Assembly (NCBI GenBank): GCA_002633005.1 | Contig: NMRA01000020.1 | Location: 1,645,623-1,693,275 of the forward strand | DNA: 47,653 nucleotides | Reading direction: 5' to 3' | DNA from: Phoronis australis | Lineage: Eukaryota > Phoronida > Phoronidae | Shown here: positions 33,201 to 40,580 of the stretch, one piece after another | Layout of the letters: the number at the start of each line of letters is the position of its first letter | How positions within the stretch are numbered: position 1 is the first letter of the stretch | Position numbers and translations under genes: made by a program | Notes under the pieces: generated by a model | The model's input: the letters and a program-made list of their open reading frames with translations, nothing else | Databases searched by the model: none | Told to the model about the DNA's origin: nothing

Positions 33201-36200
33201 ATCTTTTTTGAAATTTGAAACTAAAAGAAAATGCTTGGATATCAACAGAAATTAAAAATCTTTACAAATAAATCCTAAAAGTACCTGGTGAGCAGATTGA
33301 ATTCAGTTTCAGTGGCAGAGAACCAATTTCAATATTAGAAATTTTAAAAATTTAGTAAAAATCGCGTTCCAGGTGCCTTTAGCCTAGGCATAATATTTTG
33401 TTCATGTGCCTGGTCAATTAGAATAGCACAGAATCTTTGTTGTGTCTTTGAAAACACCCAGTGTTTCTTCATATGCTGTCGTACGTTGAGTTGCAAAGCT
33501 CTCACGTCTTGAATGTGGACAGAGACCCTTCTTGCATAAGAAACAGGGCCCACGAGATTCAAGGACATCAATGTACAGTGACAAGTTGCATTCCCGATGA
33601 GCACGGACGAACATCAATATCAGTAACTGGATATGTAAGATAACATTCCGGAATTCAAATTTTGTACTTCTCGATGAGCTTTCAATTTTCCAGCCTGAGA
33701 AAGATACTGTTGGTTCAAAACAGCTCCTTCATTTCCCGCTATAAGAAATGCATCTTCCTGCAGCTTTACCAGAGACAGAGCTGTGACCTGATGTGCATAT
33801 CTTGTTCGAGTCAAGTGCTAGGCTTGAAGACAGAAATCTGCTCTACCAGCTGTAGCCACTGAAGCCTCCTGAAGCTGGCGGTACAAATACGTTATAGTGA
33901 CGTAACGAGTGCTGGTGTATCATTCCAGTTTGGGTAACCAGCCGTCTTGGAGACCTCTTTATTAATTGTGGCTGTGGCCTATTATTCACAAAATGTACGT
34001 TAACTTATCTTAACTGCTTCCAGGATGGTGGGTATAGTTTTAGAAAAATGGGTTGTCGGGCAATTACTCTAGTCGGTGATCCTGGAGTAAGGCAATGCTC
34101 AAACAACTTGGGCTTTGGAATAATGTACTGCGGAATTAATTTTTGTAGGAATTACTTATAGAAATGGGGATGTCAGAAAATTCGACTCTTAGGCCTTAGT
34201 AAGCAACTTACATTGTATTTATGTGAGTAGCTACTGTCTTCGTATGTGCTAAAGTCCACCAAAAGTATTATCTCCAATCAGTTACATCGAGTTAGGATAT
34301 CTATTTATCTACATAGTTAAACAAAAGTATAATTAGTAAATCTGTTCACATTCAAAATATTATAATAAGAACAATGAACTGGAGGTTAACATTCTGTGAG
34401 TCTCAGAGCTGCTGTCACCTGCATGGGTACTGTTGTCTGGATGAGCTTGGGTCTGCTTCAGATGTTAGACAGTATGTCAACACAAACAATGAGATAAAAG
34501 CAAAGTTTAAAATACACAGTTGTTCACATAATGTCTTCCTCAACACAATTAGTTATGCCTGCACCTGTTTTAAAGTTTAGTGAAGCAAGAACTTCACATT
34601 ATTGCGATACAAGTAAAACCTTATTTTTTTATTTCGTCCTACTCGAAAGCCTATAATTATCTAATTAACTTTAATTGGTTTAATTCATGTCGCTATCAAG
34701 TTCAAACTAAAATATAAAAGCTCATTAATCAACAAAGTTACCTTTAGGTAATGAAAAAATTAAAAATGATGATAAAAATTTCAACAATTGTTCTTTGAAA
34801 ATTTAGCAAGATGTCCGATTTCATTTATTTATGGACGATTTGTTACATAATTAACCACAAATATTTTCACAAAGACATTTAAAAATGAATTTTCTTTTAA
34901 AGAAGAAACATTCTAGAGTTGACATAATGCATATGCATGCCGGTTTGACATATTTTTTCAGCAGGAGAAAACAAAAAATATACATGCTCCATTAATTATG
35001 ATAATTACCATCTTAAGTGTCAACTTGTTTGTACAAGTTATCAACATTAATTTTAATTCAAAAAAGCCTGTTTATCACCTGAAACAAATAACGAATCAGA
35101 TATTTCATTACAAGCCATTTCAAACAAAATGACGTGACCTTTGACCTTGACCTCAAATTCCAGGCAACCGACCCCATGAGACTCAGTGTGTTCCGAAGTA
35201 TCCATGTGCCAAATTTGGTGCTTTAATCCTGGGTGTAAATGTTTTGGGGTTTTTGGGTGCTAAGGGACCAGACTACTTCGGTTGCTATTATTCTCTCCCC
35301 CCCTTCCCCATCGCCATTGTCATCAAAAGCTGACGAGGAGGCCACATGCGTTCAAATCTCACTTTGCCGAAGTTCACAATCTCTACAGAGTCGCTGCCGT
35401 GACTGTGTAGGAGGCGCTGTTCGAGAGTGTCAGTTTTCGAGCGCCTGTGGATAACAAGATTGGCTGACGACGACTATTGATTCTGTTGTTTTTTTATTAC
35501 TGTTAGTGGGTGTTAGTTGAACCGGCTGACATGGTTTGGAAGGCATTGCCATAAATTGAGATCACGTTTGGCGAAAAACTGAAATTGCATTTTGCGAGTA
35601 AGTCTCGAGCTCAGGATGCCAACAGCAATTTCAGCTCTCAAAATGTGAGCTGGTACTCACAAAATCGGACCTTGTTTCAGAGATTCTCAGACTTTCATTC
35701 CTGTGTCTGGTAGAGTTGGCATCAGAGTGATATCAATACCTGACATGAACCTTATGTCATTCATTTGATCTATTGTTTGTTTACAGTTCAAATGACTTGG
35801 CTATGTTTCCATCACTGCCAACAGATGGCACACAGGAAGCACTAGAGCATGTCAAGAGAGAATCATCGCGGTCGTTTGCTCAAGCCTGTCAGATGTCAGC
35901 GCATTTTCCACTCAATTACATGGTATTGAAAACTTGATTTCTAAGTACTTGATCAAACAGTCGATCATGCTTTTCCATAGGGGATTACCATTTAGAATCC
36001 TCTTTTTTGCAATTTCAGTGCAAATCCAATTTGCTGAAAGAAAGTGCAGACTTGTGTCAAGCTTACCACTTGTCCATATTGCAGTTGCACATTAATACTA
36101 TGTATTCAATTCATGTTGATCATTCACAGGTAAAACTTGACAATGTGCACAATTATATTTTATTGTTGTCTTTTTTCTCCAGCATATTGAGTGCATCTGT

Positions 36201-39200
36201 AAGACATCAGAACTGTTGATTAGTCAGCCATTGCGCTTCCCTCGGTACTTTTTCCAGAGTCTTCAACAGACGAGTATCAAGGTATGAGCTATCAGACAAC
36301 TTGGACAGTATGCATGCATTATTGCAACAAGATGAAAAGAGGAATTCTCCTGTTACATGTGTCTAAATCAAAATCTTATCATTTATGCTGTTTTGATGTA
36401 CAACCATGAACACTGATCAAATTCCCATGCTTGCCAAGAATACAACATTTGAAACAATAGGCATCAGTATGTAATAAGTCAATTTTGAACTTTCAAATAC
36501 CTGCGTGGAAATAATAATATATTTTTTACATAATATTTACTTTCCCTGGAATCTTTGGAAAAGACATGGTTGAAAAAAAGAATTTTTAGACAAGCTCATT
36601 TCTGGATCTATGTTATGCCCGATTACACAATTTCCACACCTAATTGTGATAAGACGAGGCCTAGATGGACAAGTTTCCTGTAATAAAAGTACTAGGTTAC
36701 CTGGTGTCAAGTTCTGTAAGTTGATGATTGCCTATGGCAAGAGTGATGAAACACTGCTGATTGAACTGCAATATATGAAAATATTTAAGAAATAGATTTC
36801 TGCAACTTTTATTTGTTTGAAATCGTTCTCTTCTCGTAGTCTCACTGTCTTCTTAAAGCACTTTGACTGACCTCTGCTGGCTTTTCCTTTCTGCCTTCCC
36901 ACAAGAAATCTGAAAATACAAAATTTCATCCAATTGTTGTTAGTCTGAATAATCACATGTAGTTTTTGTGTTGAAGCTGGCTGTGTCCCCTCAGTCTAAG
37001 GTCAGTGAACCATACACCCTGGAGAGGACTACACGTCTCATGCTGAAAGTGGAAGGGGTCATTGAACGAGGTCACAGACCTGGTCTATACAGAGACGTTA
37101 AGGTCATTGTAGTTAACGTAGAATCTGTCATGCTGTCAGGTCTACCGATTGCCCAGGATACAAAGGTAAAGGTGTTACTGACTAAAAAATCATTTATTAA
37201 CTGATAGCCTTTTATAGAGCAAATCTGGCCAAGTAATTGTCTTAAAATTAGATCTGGTGATGGTACACAACGGACTATTGCAAAGGAATGGTTTTAGGCT
37301 AGAAAATGCCACTCATCGTTAAGTGGGAAACCTAGTATTTCATTATTTTTAAAATGGACACAGACAAATATTTATACTTGGATGCATATTGCCATTATTT
37401 CTGTCCAGGCATCCGCAGCTGTATCTCCTAAACCCCTTGCAGGATTTTTATGACATTTGACAGATGTGTTTCTATGAAGGTGACAAACAAAAACAAGTTT
37501 TGGATCAATTCAAGTACTGCTGTACCCCCCGTAGTGGCAATTTCAGTTTTTTTAGGTTTGCCTCAGTCTGTATCTTTGGAGTGCTGCAGGTGTGCCTCCA
37601 TGTGGCAATTTTGTTTTTTACGTTCCTTCATTGATGGATTTTCCTGAAATTTAGCATTAGCTTTCTATTTAAGAGTTGATGATACTTTCCCGTCTTCAGA
37701 TGGATTTGAATTTTTTTCGCTACCTGGTAACAATTCTAAACATTTTGTAGTACATTTTTACACCTGCCTATCTATCTGCCCAAGCATTCAAAAGTTCATT
37801 ATGAAAACTGACAGCTGATTTCCTTGTGAGAAAACTGCACCTGAGACTGTGGCAATTTTGTTTTACATCATTCTCTTAACTCTACTCTTTGTGAAATGTG
37901 GCAGATATGTTCTTATAGAGATGATAACCTATGACGACGAGTTTCAGACCAGTGTGATTACAGGTGTGCCCTTTAGTGGCAGTTTTAGATTTTTACATTT
38001 GCCTCTGTATCGTTGGAGTTCATTGGTAGATTTTGCTTGAAATTTGGCAAACAAGTTTCTATTAAGGTGCAACAGTGCCTTTTTATTTTCGGACATATTC
38101 AGTATATTTTGCGCCACGTACGGGCTATTTTAATGAGTTTGGACATTTGACGGACGTGTTTATCTGCCAAACAGCTCAAAGGATCGTAAGGAATCTCAGC
38201 AGTTGTGTACCTGGCTGACATTGCTAATTTGGATGAATCTGATACTTGTGGAGTCCCCTTGTGGTAAATTTTGTGACCATGACTGCAGCTCCAGGTGCTT
38301 GATGTTTGTCAACTTTTGTGATGTTTTTTGGGTTAATATGCATCATACCTTCAGGATAGCCTTCAAAAATTACAAAACGAGGCTGGGAGGCTGATATTTA
38401 ACTATAGTGGCCTTTACAATGATTTTCATATTTCTGACCTCCTCGATACACTTTGTTGGTGCAGCCTTATTAGCAGGCGTGCCTTTCATTTAAACTTTAT
38501 GGTGTACAAACCCACACATAGCCTTACACATAAATACCTCATTACTTAATTCAAAGCAGTAAGAGATTCTCACAATTACAATACTAGAGCAAGCGTTTCT
38601 GGTTGCCTGGTGCTAGATAAACCTAAAAACAACTGCGGCAAAAACTTTTTGCCTTGTTCTTTTGTCTTCATAGGTGTTGTCGCTTACACCAGGTTGGGGA
38701 CTGCTGTCGCCAACGCACTCGATATCCACGCATTCAAACAGAATTACTGGAACTTTGTGTATGGTTCGGAACTGTAGGCCTCAGCTCATCATTATTTTAC
38801 TCTATTTTATCTTATTTATTCATCTAATTTTACTCATTAACAAATTTTCATACTAATTTATTTTATTTATTAATCTTTTTAATCTAATTTGCATTGATCT
38901 TTGTAATATTTTACTTCATGTAATTATTTCCGACTGGGCCCACTTGAAAATCAGTGCATTCACTGAAGTGGTCACCCAGTCTTTTAAAGAAGTTTAAATA
39001 AACAAATGAATAAATTTTGCAGATGTTTTCCTATAGACGTGACTGGGTGGCCATTGGCTCTATCTCTTCCGAGTCCTTTCATGTTTTTCATGTGATTTGG
39101 AAATAAGTTTCTATTATGAAGATGAAAGCATCTTTTCCATTGGTGATGGATTCAATATATTTTGCGCCACCTAGTGGCCATGTCAATTATGTTTTAATCT

Positions 39201-40421
39201 GTTTAGGACTGTTACGAAAATTGGTAGATTTGCTCCTAGACAGGAGCGCGACTGGCATGGATTTTCAGATGTGTCCAACGTAACTGTGGGTGCTCCCTGG
39301 TGACATTTCCACATCTGCGACTGTATCTACTAAATCCCTTGCAAGATCATAATTTGTCAAGTCTATTCCTATTAACTTGACATCAGATGCATGGATTTCA
39401 CTACCGCTGTACCTTCTAATGGCAATTTGTTTTTTTTTACATTTGATTCTGTATATTTGGTGGATTTTCACGAAATTTGACCAGAAATTTTGTAATAGAG
39501 CTTTCCCAATATCGGAGGTGTTTGACATATTCTGCGCCATCTAATGGTCATTTTTATGATACTGAAAAAGCGTGGAGTCTGTTACAGACATGTCACACAG
39601 CCTTGATTTAATAAAATGGATGCATCTTTTGTTCCTTTGTTGGCAACTAAAATGGAAGAGCTCATCAGCAATAGGCCCTGCAATAGACAACATTCACCCT
39701 GACTTCGCATTATTTGTCTGTTGCAAAAGAATTCAACTTCTGTTTTGTATATTGAGCATTAATTTAGTTTTTACTTCATGTCATTATGTATATTATGATC
39801 CCCTAGAATGGTTTGGAACTACCTTTGGCATTATGACACCAAGCAAAGTCAGACAATCAGGTACACTAACGTCACCTCAGAGATTTTAGGATAAGTTAAA
39901 GGTTAGCCTTACAATTGAGGTTGGTGGCAGTGTTAGGGACGTTTAGGGTTAATGTTAGGATTAGGGTTGGGGTTGAGGTTAGGCATGAGTTCTTTGATGT
40001 CACTTCCTTCTGAATTTGTGGCGAACCCAGATGGAATAAACACATCTAGCTCATCGTGCCTTTGCCACTGAACTTTATCTACACACGTCTAACCTTACCA
40101 GTTTTCATGATGATGTGATTGTCTTGCTATCTCTGCCAGGTTTCCGACTGTCGCACCAATGCCATGAGCGAGACTGTGTTACCACACAATGACTACTTTA
40201 CTGCTCAGTTTCTGTTGCACTTCCCTGATCCTGGAATTCACAACATTAAGATATGCACAAGTATCGTGGATGAATGTGGCACCACCTGGCGGTCCCCTGC
40301 TGGAACAAGCCTCACCATCAAGTCATATGATGAAGTAGCCCGCATTCAAATGCACCAGCAGCAGGCCCATCACAAGAGCTTCATTTTGGCTCAGCAAAAG
40401 ACTGGCAATGTTCTGACCTAG
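15126..40421 (+). CDS. INTS7: Integrator complex subunit 7, C-terminal half (10 exons)
   Basis: INTS7 is part of the backbone of Integrator, the nuclear complex that cleaves snRNA and other nascent RNAs made by RNA polymerase II. The exons join as 15126-15289, 15965-16093, 16402-16596, 24094-24195, 34401-34471, 35787-35922, 36019-36129, 36183-36281, 36977-37165 and 40140-40421. They encode about 491 residues with no stop, against roughly 960 for the whole vertebrate protein. Landmarks shared with vertebrate INTS7 are FQCEFVRLR, NPPPAIAS, LFDADAESL, RFPRYFFQSLQ, LKVEGVIERG and PHNDYFTAQFLL. The first part is helical repeat-like and the last two exons are beta-rich. The N-terminal half is not seen. 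The C-terminal tail is short, with a small QQQ run. Confidence 0.93.
15965..16093 (+). CDS. INTS7: INTS7 exon b
   Basis: 43 codons, phase 0 to 0. Acceptor TATATTTCAG, donor AAG|GTTTGT. Contains HLQSWLTALHQV and IYQQGITSLK. Confidence 0.92.
16402..16596 (+). CDS. INTS7: INTS7 exon c
   Basis: 65 codons, phase 0 to 0. Acceptor GTGTTTCTAG, donor CAG|GTAAAT. Contains FQCEFVRLR and NPPPAIAS, the strongest INTS7 match. Confidence 0.95.
17630..17894. mobile_element. 265-bp miniature transposon, nested in the hAT-like element
   Basis: The termini CAGTGGCGGAT and (reverse complement of the right end) CAGGGGCGGAT form an inverted pair, with G-rich subterminal DNA. The 5-bp duplication GTTGC lies at 17625-17629 and 17895-17899. 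No coding capacity. It belongs to the same family as the element at 42834-45594. Confidence 0.88.
18955..19033. repeat. Right subterminal TTGCCCGA cluster
   Basis: Four or five copies of TTGCCC(G/A) in both orientations. The matching left cluster lies at about 17470-17520. Confidence 0.75.
19323..20303 (+). mobile_element. HINE/Helitron-like element, full copy H2 (981 bp)
   Basis: The left end is a hairpin, TGCACCCACAT ... ATGTGGACGCA (19323-19350). The right end is GTGGGCGCA (20270-20278), the inverse of the left arm, then hairpin CAACGC-TCT-GCGTGG (20282-20296) and CTCTTGT. The interior consists of diverged units of 141-161 bp, each ending in a CTAGTGGC-type core (19457, 19601, 19762, 19903, with a last one at 20202). 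Subterminal inverted repeats, a repetitive core and a 3' hairpin match the HINE/DINE-1 and bivalve 'pearl' layouts known from non-autonomous Helitron relatives. No gene inside. Confidence 0.75.
20304..22983. other. INTS7 intron, nothing recognised
   Basis: Unique-looking DNA. Both strands are open for about 500 bp at 21006-21539 without an ATG on the longer frame. Confidence 0.4.
22984..23349 (-). CDS. Antisense 121-codon open frame with one membrane segment
   Basis: Starts with a true ATG at 23349 and ends in TGA. The N-terminus is basic (KTKERRKFP), a hydrophobic stretch follows at about residues 46-60 (PIIVFLCCVIVGY), and then a soluble tail with four or more acidic residues in a row. The composition is more protein-like than its neighbours. 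No family is recognised. It could be an intronless gene nested in the INTS7 intron, a first exon, or chance. Confidence 0.28.
   Translation of the reverse strand: MISLVPRLKTKERRKFPDEIPGLQFSKNKTNSTTVRGNSSRVSPIGPIIVFLCCVIVGYNNTGRMDIHVEPCVHQTVAEKCSSLYLYYNKGNNEDANLLFSMRPGFRWMTTEEETQSIHKQ
23643..23870 (+). mobile_element. Penelope-like element tail, second family, copy 2
   Basis: Inverted relative to 11957-12160 and clearly homologous: shared TCTCACTTCACTCTATGGATG, then GTTGGCACTTGTTGTCCTAA, then GAAAAGACGAAACATTGAA, then TTTTTTATTTGTG. The hammerhead-like core here has CAGATGA instead of CTGATGA, so it should be inactive, although stem II GTCT/AGAC is intact. Confidence 0.65.
23940..23995 (-). 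repeat. Weak tRNA-like promoter pair
   Basis: On the - strand, TAGGATAAGTG (A-box-like) at 23991-23981 is followed by GGGTTTGAGTCCC (B-box-like) at 23957-23945. The spacing of 23 bases is short for a tRNA. Possibly a SINE remnant. Confidence 0.25.
24094..24195 (+). CDS. INTS7: INTS7 exon d
   Basis: 34 codons, phase 0 to 0. Acceptor GTTTTCCTTAG, donor CAG|GTGTAT. Contains FQEISALYGSLFQTLFDADA, a close match to the INTS7 family. Confidence 0.93.
24436..24646 (+). mobile_element. Older HINE-like piece (5' end)
   Basis: A diverged 5' hairpin region (TGTGTCCACAT at 24446) and one and a half units, interrupted by the younger copy H3 right at the T-run after a GTGCCCATAAGTGGCAG unit end. Confidence 0.6.
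24647..25963 (+). mobile_element. HINE/Helitron-like element, full copy H3 (1.3 kb)
   Basis: The left hairpin TGCGCCCACAT ... ATGTGGACGCA (24647-24674) is perfect apart from one base. The right end is hairpin CAATGC-TCC-GCGTTG (25942-25956, one wobble pair) and CTCTTGT. There are eight internal unit ends at 24827, 24967, 25134, 25277, 25426, 25574, 25717 and 25861, a spacing of 140-167 bp. It has more units than H2, as expected if unit number varies by unequal exchange. Confidence 0.75.
26133..26200 (-). repeat. tRNA-derived sequence (SINE head or tRNA pseudogene)
   Basis: On the - strand, A box TGGCTCAGTGG at 26193-26183 and B box GATTCGAATCC at 26150-26140 are 32 bases apart, as in a real tRNA gene, with D-loop and T-loop-like surroundings. 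No CCA end or clean acceptor stem is seen, so it is more likely SINE-derived than a working tRNA. Confidence 0.55.
26205..26890 (+). repeat. Old HINE-like units
   Basis: Diverged units with unit ends at about 26321 (decayed), 26482 and 26754 (GCACCAACTAGTGGCCA). Probably the continuation of the older copy that starts at 24436. Confidence 0.6.
27040..27190 (-). repeat. Dispersed repeat with AGGTCA half-sites, copy 1
   Basis: Inverted relative to 35120-35250. Shared blocks: AATCTCATGGGG/GTC, GAGGTCAAG, GGTCAAA. AGGTCA lies at 27142-27147 and 27154-27159. Confidence 0.55.
28328..28919. repeat. 600-bp direct duplication, copy 1
   Basis: Matches 30146-30749 throughout, with small indels that shift every frame, so it is not conserved as protein. 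Both copies start ACTTCAGGAACATAACAATC and end ATAGCATGT. No terminal inverted repeats or obvious target duplications. Confidence 0.85.
30028..30120. repeat. Minisatellite, about 17-bp unit
   Basis: Five or six units of the type CATTTTTACCAGCGAT, directly left of duplication copy 2. Confidence 0.8.
30146..30749. repeat. 600-bp direct duplication, copy 2
   Basis: See 28328-28919; 1.8 kb away in the same orientation. Confidence 0.85.
30750..32109. other. INTS7 intron, nothing recognised
   Basis: Both strands are open for about 280 bp at 31591-31900, but neither translation is recognised. Confidence 0.35.
32110..33820 (-). pseudogene. Decayed transposon-associated coding sequence (HEQN / GLTEN family)
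   Basis: Read from 33820 downward, four fragments in order match a family of large uncharacterised proteins repeated in many animal genomes: RTRYAHQVTALSL (frame ending 33620); CNLSLYIDVLE, then after a frameshift SVHIQDV and IDQAHEQN (33617-33344); GGAMGLTENQNALTRWMV, PKIARLLSEFE and HHEDSL (33004-32555); and FSQLFIASRVQEDNLDDF with PPSLSQ (32487-32380). Frameshifts, stops and an insertion of about 400 bp between HEQN and GGAMGL break it. I recognise the motifs by memory of the family and do not know its biochemical role. Confidence 0.7.
34401..34471 (+). CDS. INTS7: INTS7 exon e (phase-inferred)
   Basis: Exon d ends in phase 0 but exon f needs a phase 2 entry, so an exon of length 3n+2 must lie between them. 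This segment is open in the right frame (SQSCCHLHGYCCLDELGSAS), has the strong donor CA|GTATGT, is 71 bp (69+2), and looks like the INTS7 region QSCLLISHAIE. The acceptor could instead be at 34406, giving 65 bp, also 3n+2. Confidence 0.65.
34472..35786 (+). other. INTS7 intron (1.3 kb)
   Basis: AT-rich, with a dispersed AGGTCA-bearing repeat at 35120-35250. Ends in TTGTTTACAG. Confidence 0.6.
35120..35250 (+). repeat. Dispersed repeat with AGGTCA half-sites, copy 2
   Basis: On the + strand, TGACCT lies at 35135-35140, 35142-35147 and 35148-35153: a direct repeat with one-base spacing next to one with zero spacing. Inverted relative to 27040-27190. Confidence 0.6.
35787..35922 (+). CDS. INTS7: INTS7 exon f
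   Basis: One base plus 45 codons. Acceptor TTTGTTTACAG, donor ATG|GTATTG. Contains EALEHVKRESS and ends in FPLNYM, the residues that directly precede the next conserved block in vertebrate INTS7. Confidence 0.85.
36019..36129 (+). CDS. INTS7: INTS7 additional in-frame exon
   Basis: 111 bp, 37 codons, phase 0 to 0. Acceptor TTTTGCAATTTCAG, donor CAG|GTAAAA. The peptide (LLKESADLCQAYHLSILQLH) does not correspond to anything between the flanking blocks of vertebrate INTS7 as I know it. Skipping it leaves the frame intact. It may be a cassette exon or a lineage insertion. Confidence 0.6.
36130..36182 (+). other. Very short INTS7 intron (53 bp)
   Basis: GTAAAACTTG to TTTTTTCTCCAG, with a strong pyrimidine tract. 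It is unusually short next to the neighbouring introns. Confidence 0.6.
36183..36281 (+). CDS. INTS7: INTS7 exon h
   Basis: 33 codons, phase 0 to 0. Acceptor TTTCTCCAG, donor AAG|GTATGA. RFPRYFFQSLQQTSIK is a near-exact INTS7 signature. Confidence 0.95.
36282..36976 (+). other. INTS7 intron (695 bp)
   Basis: AT-rich; nothing recognised. Confidence 0.6.
36977..37165 (+). CDS. INTS7: INTS7 exon i
   Basis: 63 codons, phase 0 to 0. Acceptor GTGTTGAAG, donor AAG|GTAAAG. Contains LMLKVEGVIERGHRPGLYR, the start of the beta-rich C-terminal part. Confidence 0.95.
37354..39560 (+). repeat. Old HINE-like copies in the last INTS7 intron (H4)
   Basis: The 5' end (ATTTATACTTGGATGCATATTG) at about 37370 is followed by diverged units up to about 38300 and again at about 39000-39560. 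Best unit ends: 37523, 37970, 39164 (GCGCCACCTAGTGGCCA, perfect) and 39533. Many unit ends are mutated (for example 38113 and 39288). The stretch 38400-38990 between them is AT-rich and unrelated; it may be a later insertion. Confidence 0.6.
39570..40139 (+). other. End of the last INTS7 intron, with degenerate TTAGGG tract
   Basis: 39931-39992 is a run of degenerate TTAGGG and related hexamers on the + strand. Ends in the acceptor CTCTGCCAG. Nothing else. Confidence 0.6.
40140..40421 (+). CDS. INTS7: INTS7 terminal exon j
   Basis: 93 codons plus TAG. Acceptor TATCTCTGCCAG. PHNDYFTAQFLLHFPDPG and TTWRSPAGTSLTIKS match the C-terminal beta-sandwich-like part of INTS7. The tail has a short QQQ and ends in GNVLT. 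Confidence 0.95.
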   Translation, partial: VSDCRTNAMSETVLPHNDYFTAQFLLHFPDPGIHNIKICTSIVDECGTTWRSPAGTSLTIKSYDEVARIQMHQQQAHHKSFILAQQKTGNVLT

Positions 40422-40580
40422 ATGTGGCATAGCATAAGAGCTTCAGAAGGTTGGTGATGTTCTGACCTTGGTGTGACCCAGCAGAAGATTTCTTAAGAAA
40501 ATTATGTTTCATTGTTGCCATGACATCAACAGTGTTGTTCAACAGTGTTGTAGCTGCAATAAACGCCTGAAATGTGACAT
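40422..40580 (+). terminator. INTS7: INTS7 3' untranslated region and polyadenylation signal
   Basis: AATAAA at 40558-40563, 137 bases past the stop, followed by an AT/GT-rich stretch. Cleavage is expected about 15-25 bases on. Confidence 0.75.

Larger units (their letters stand above)
24196..34400 (+). other. INTS7 intron (10.2 kb)
   Basis: Holds HINE-like copies, a tRNA-like SINE piece, a 600-bp direct duplication and a decayed transposon-associated coding sequence. The stretches 26890-28327, 28920-30027, 30750-32100 and 33860-34400 show no supported gene. Confidence 0.65.
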
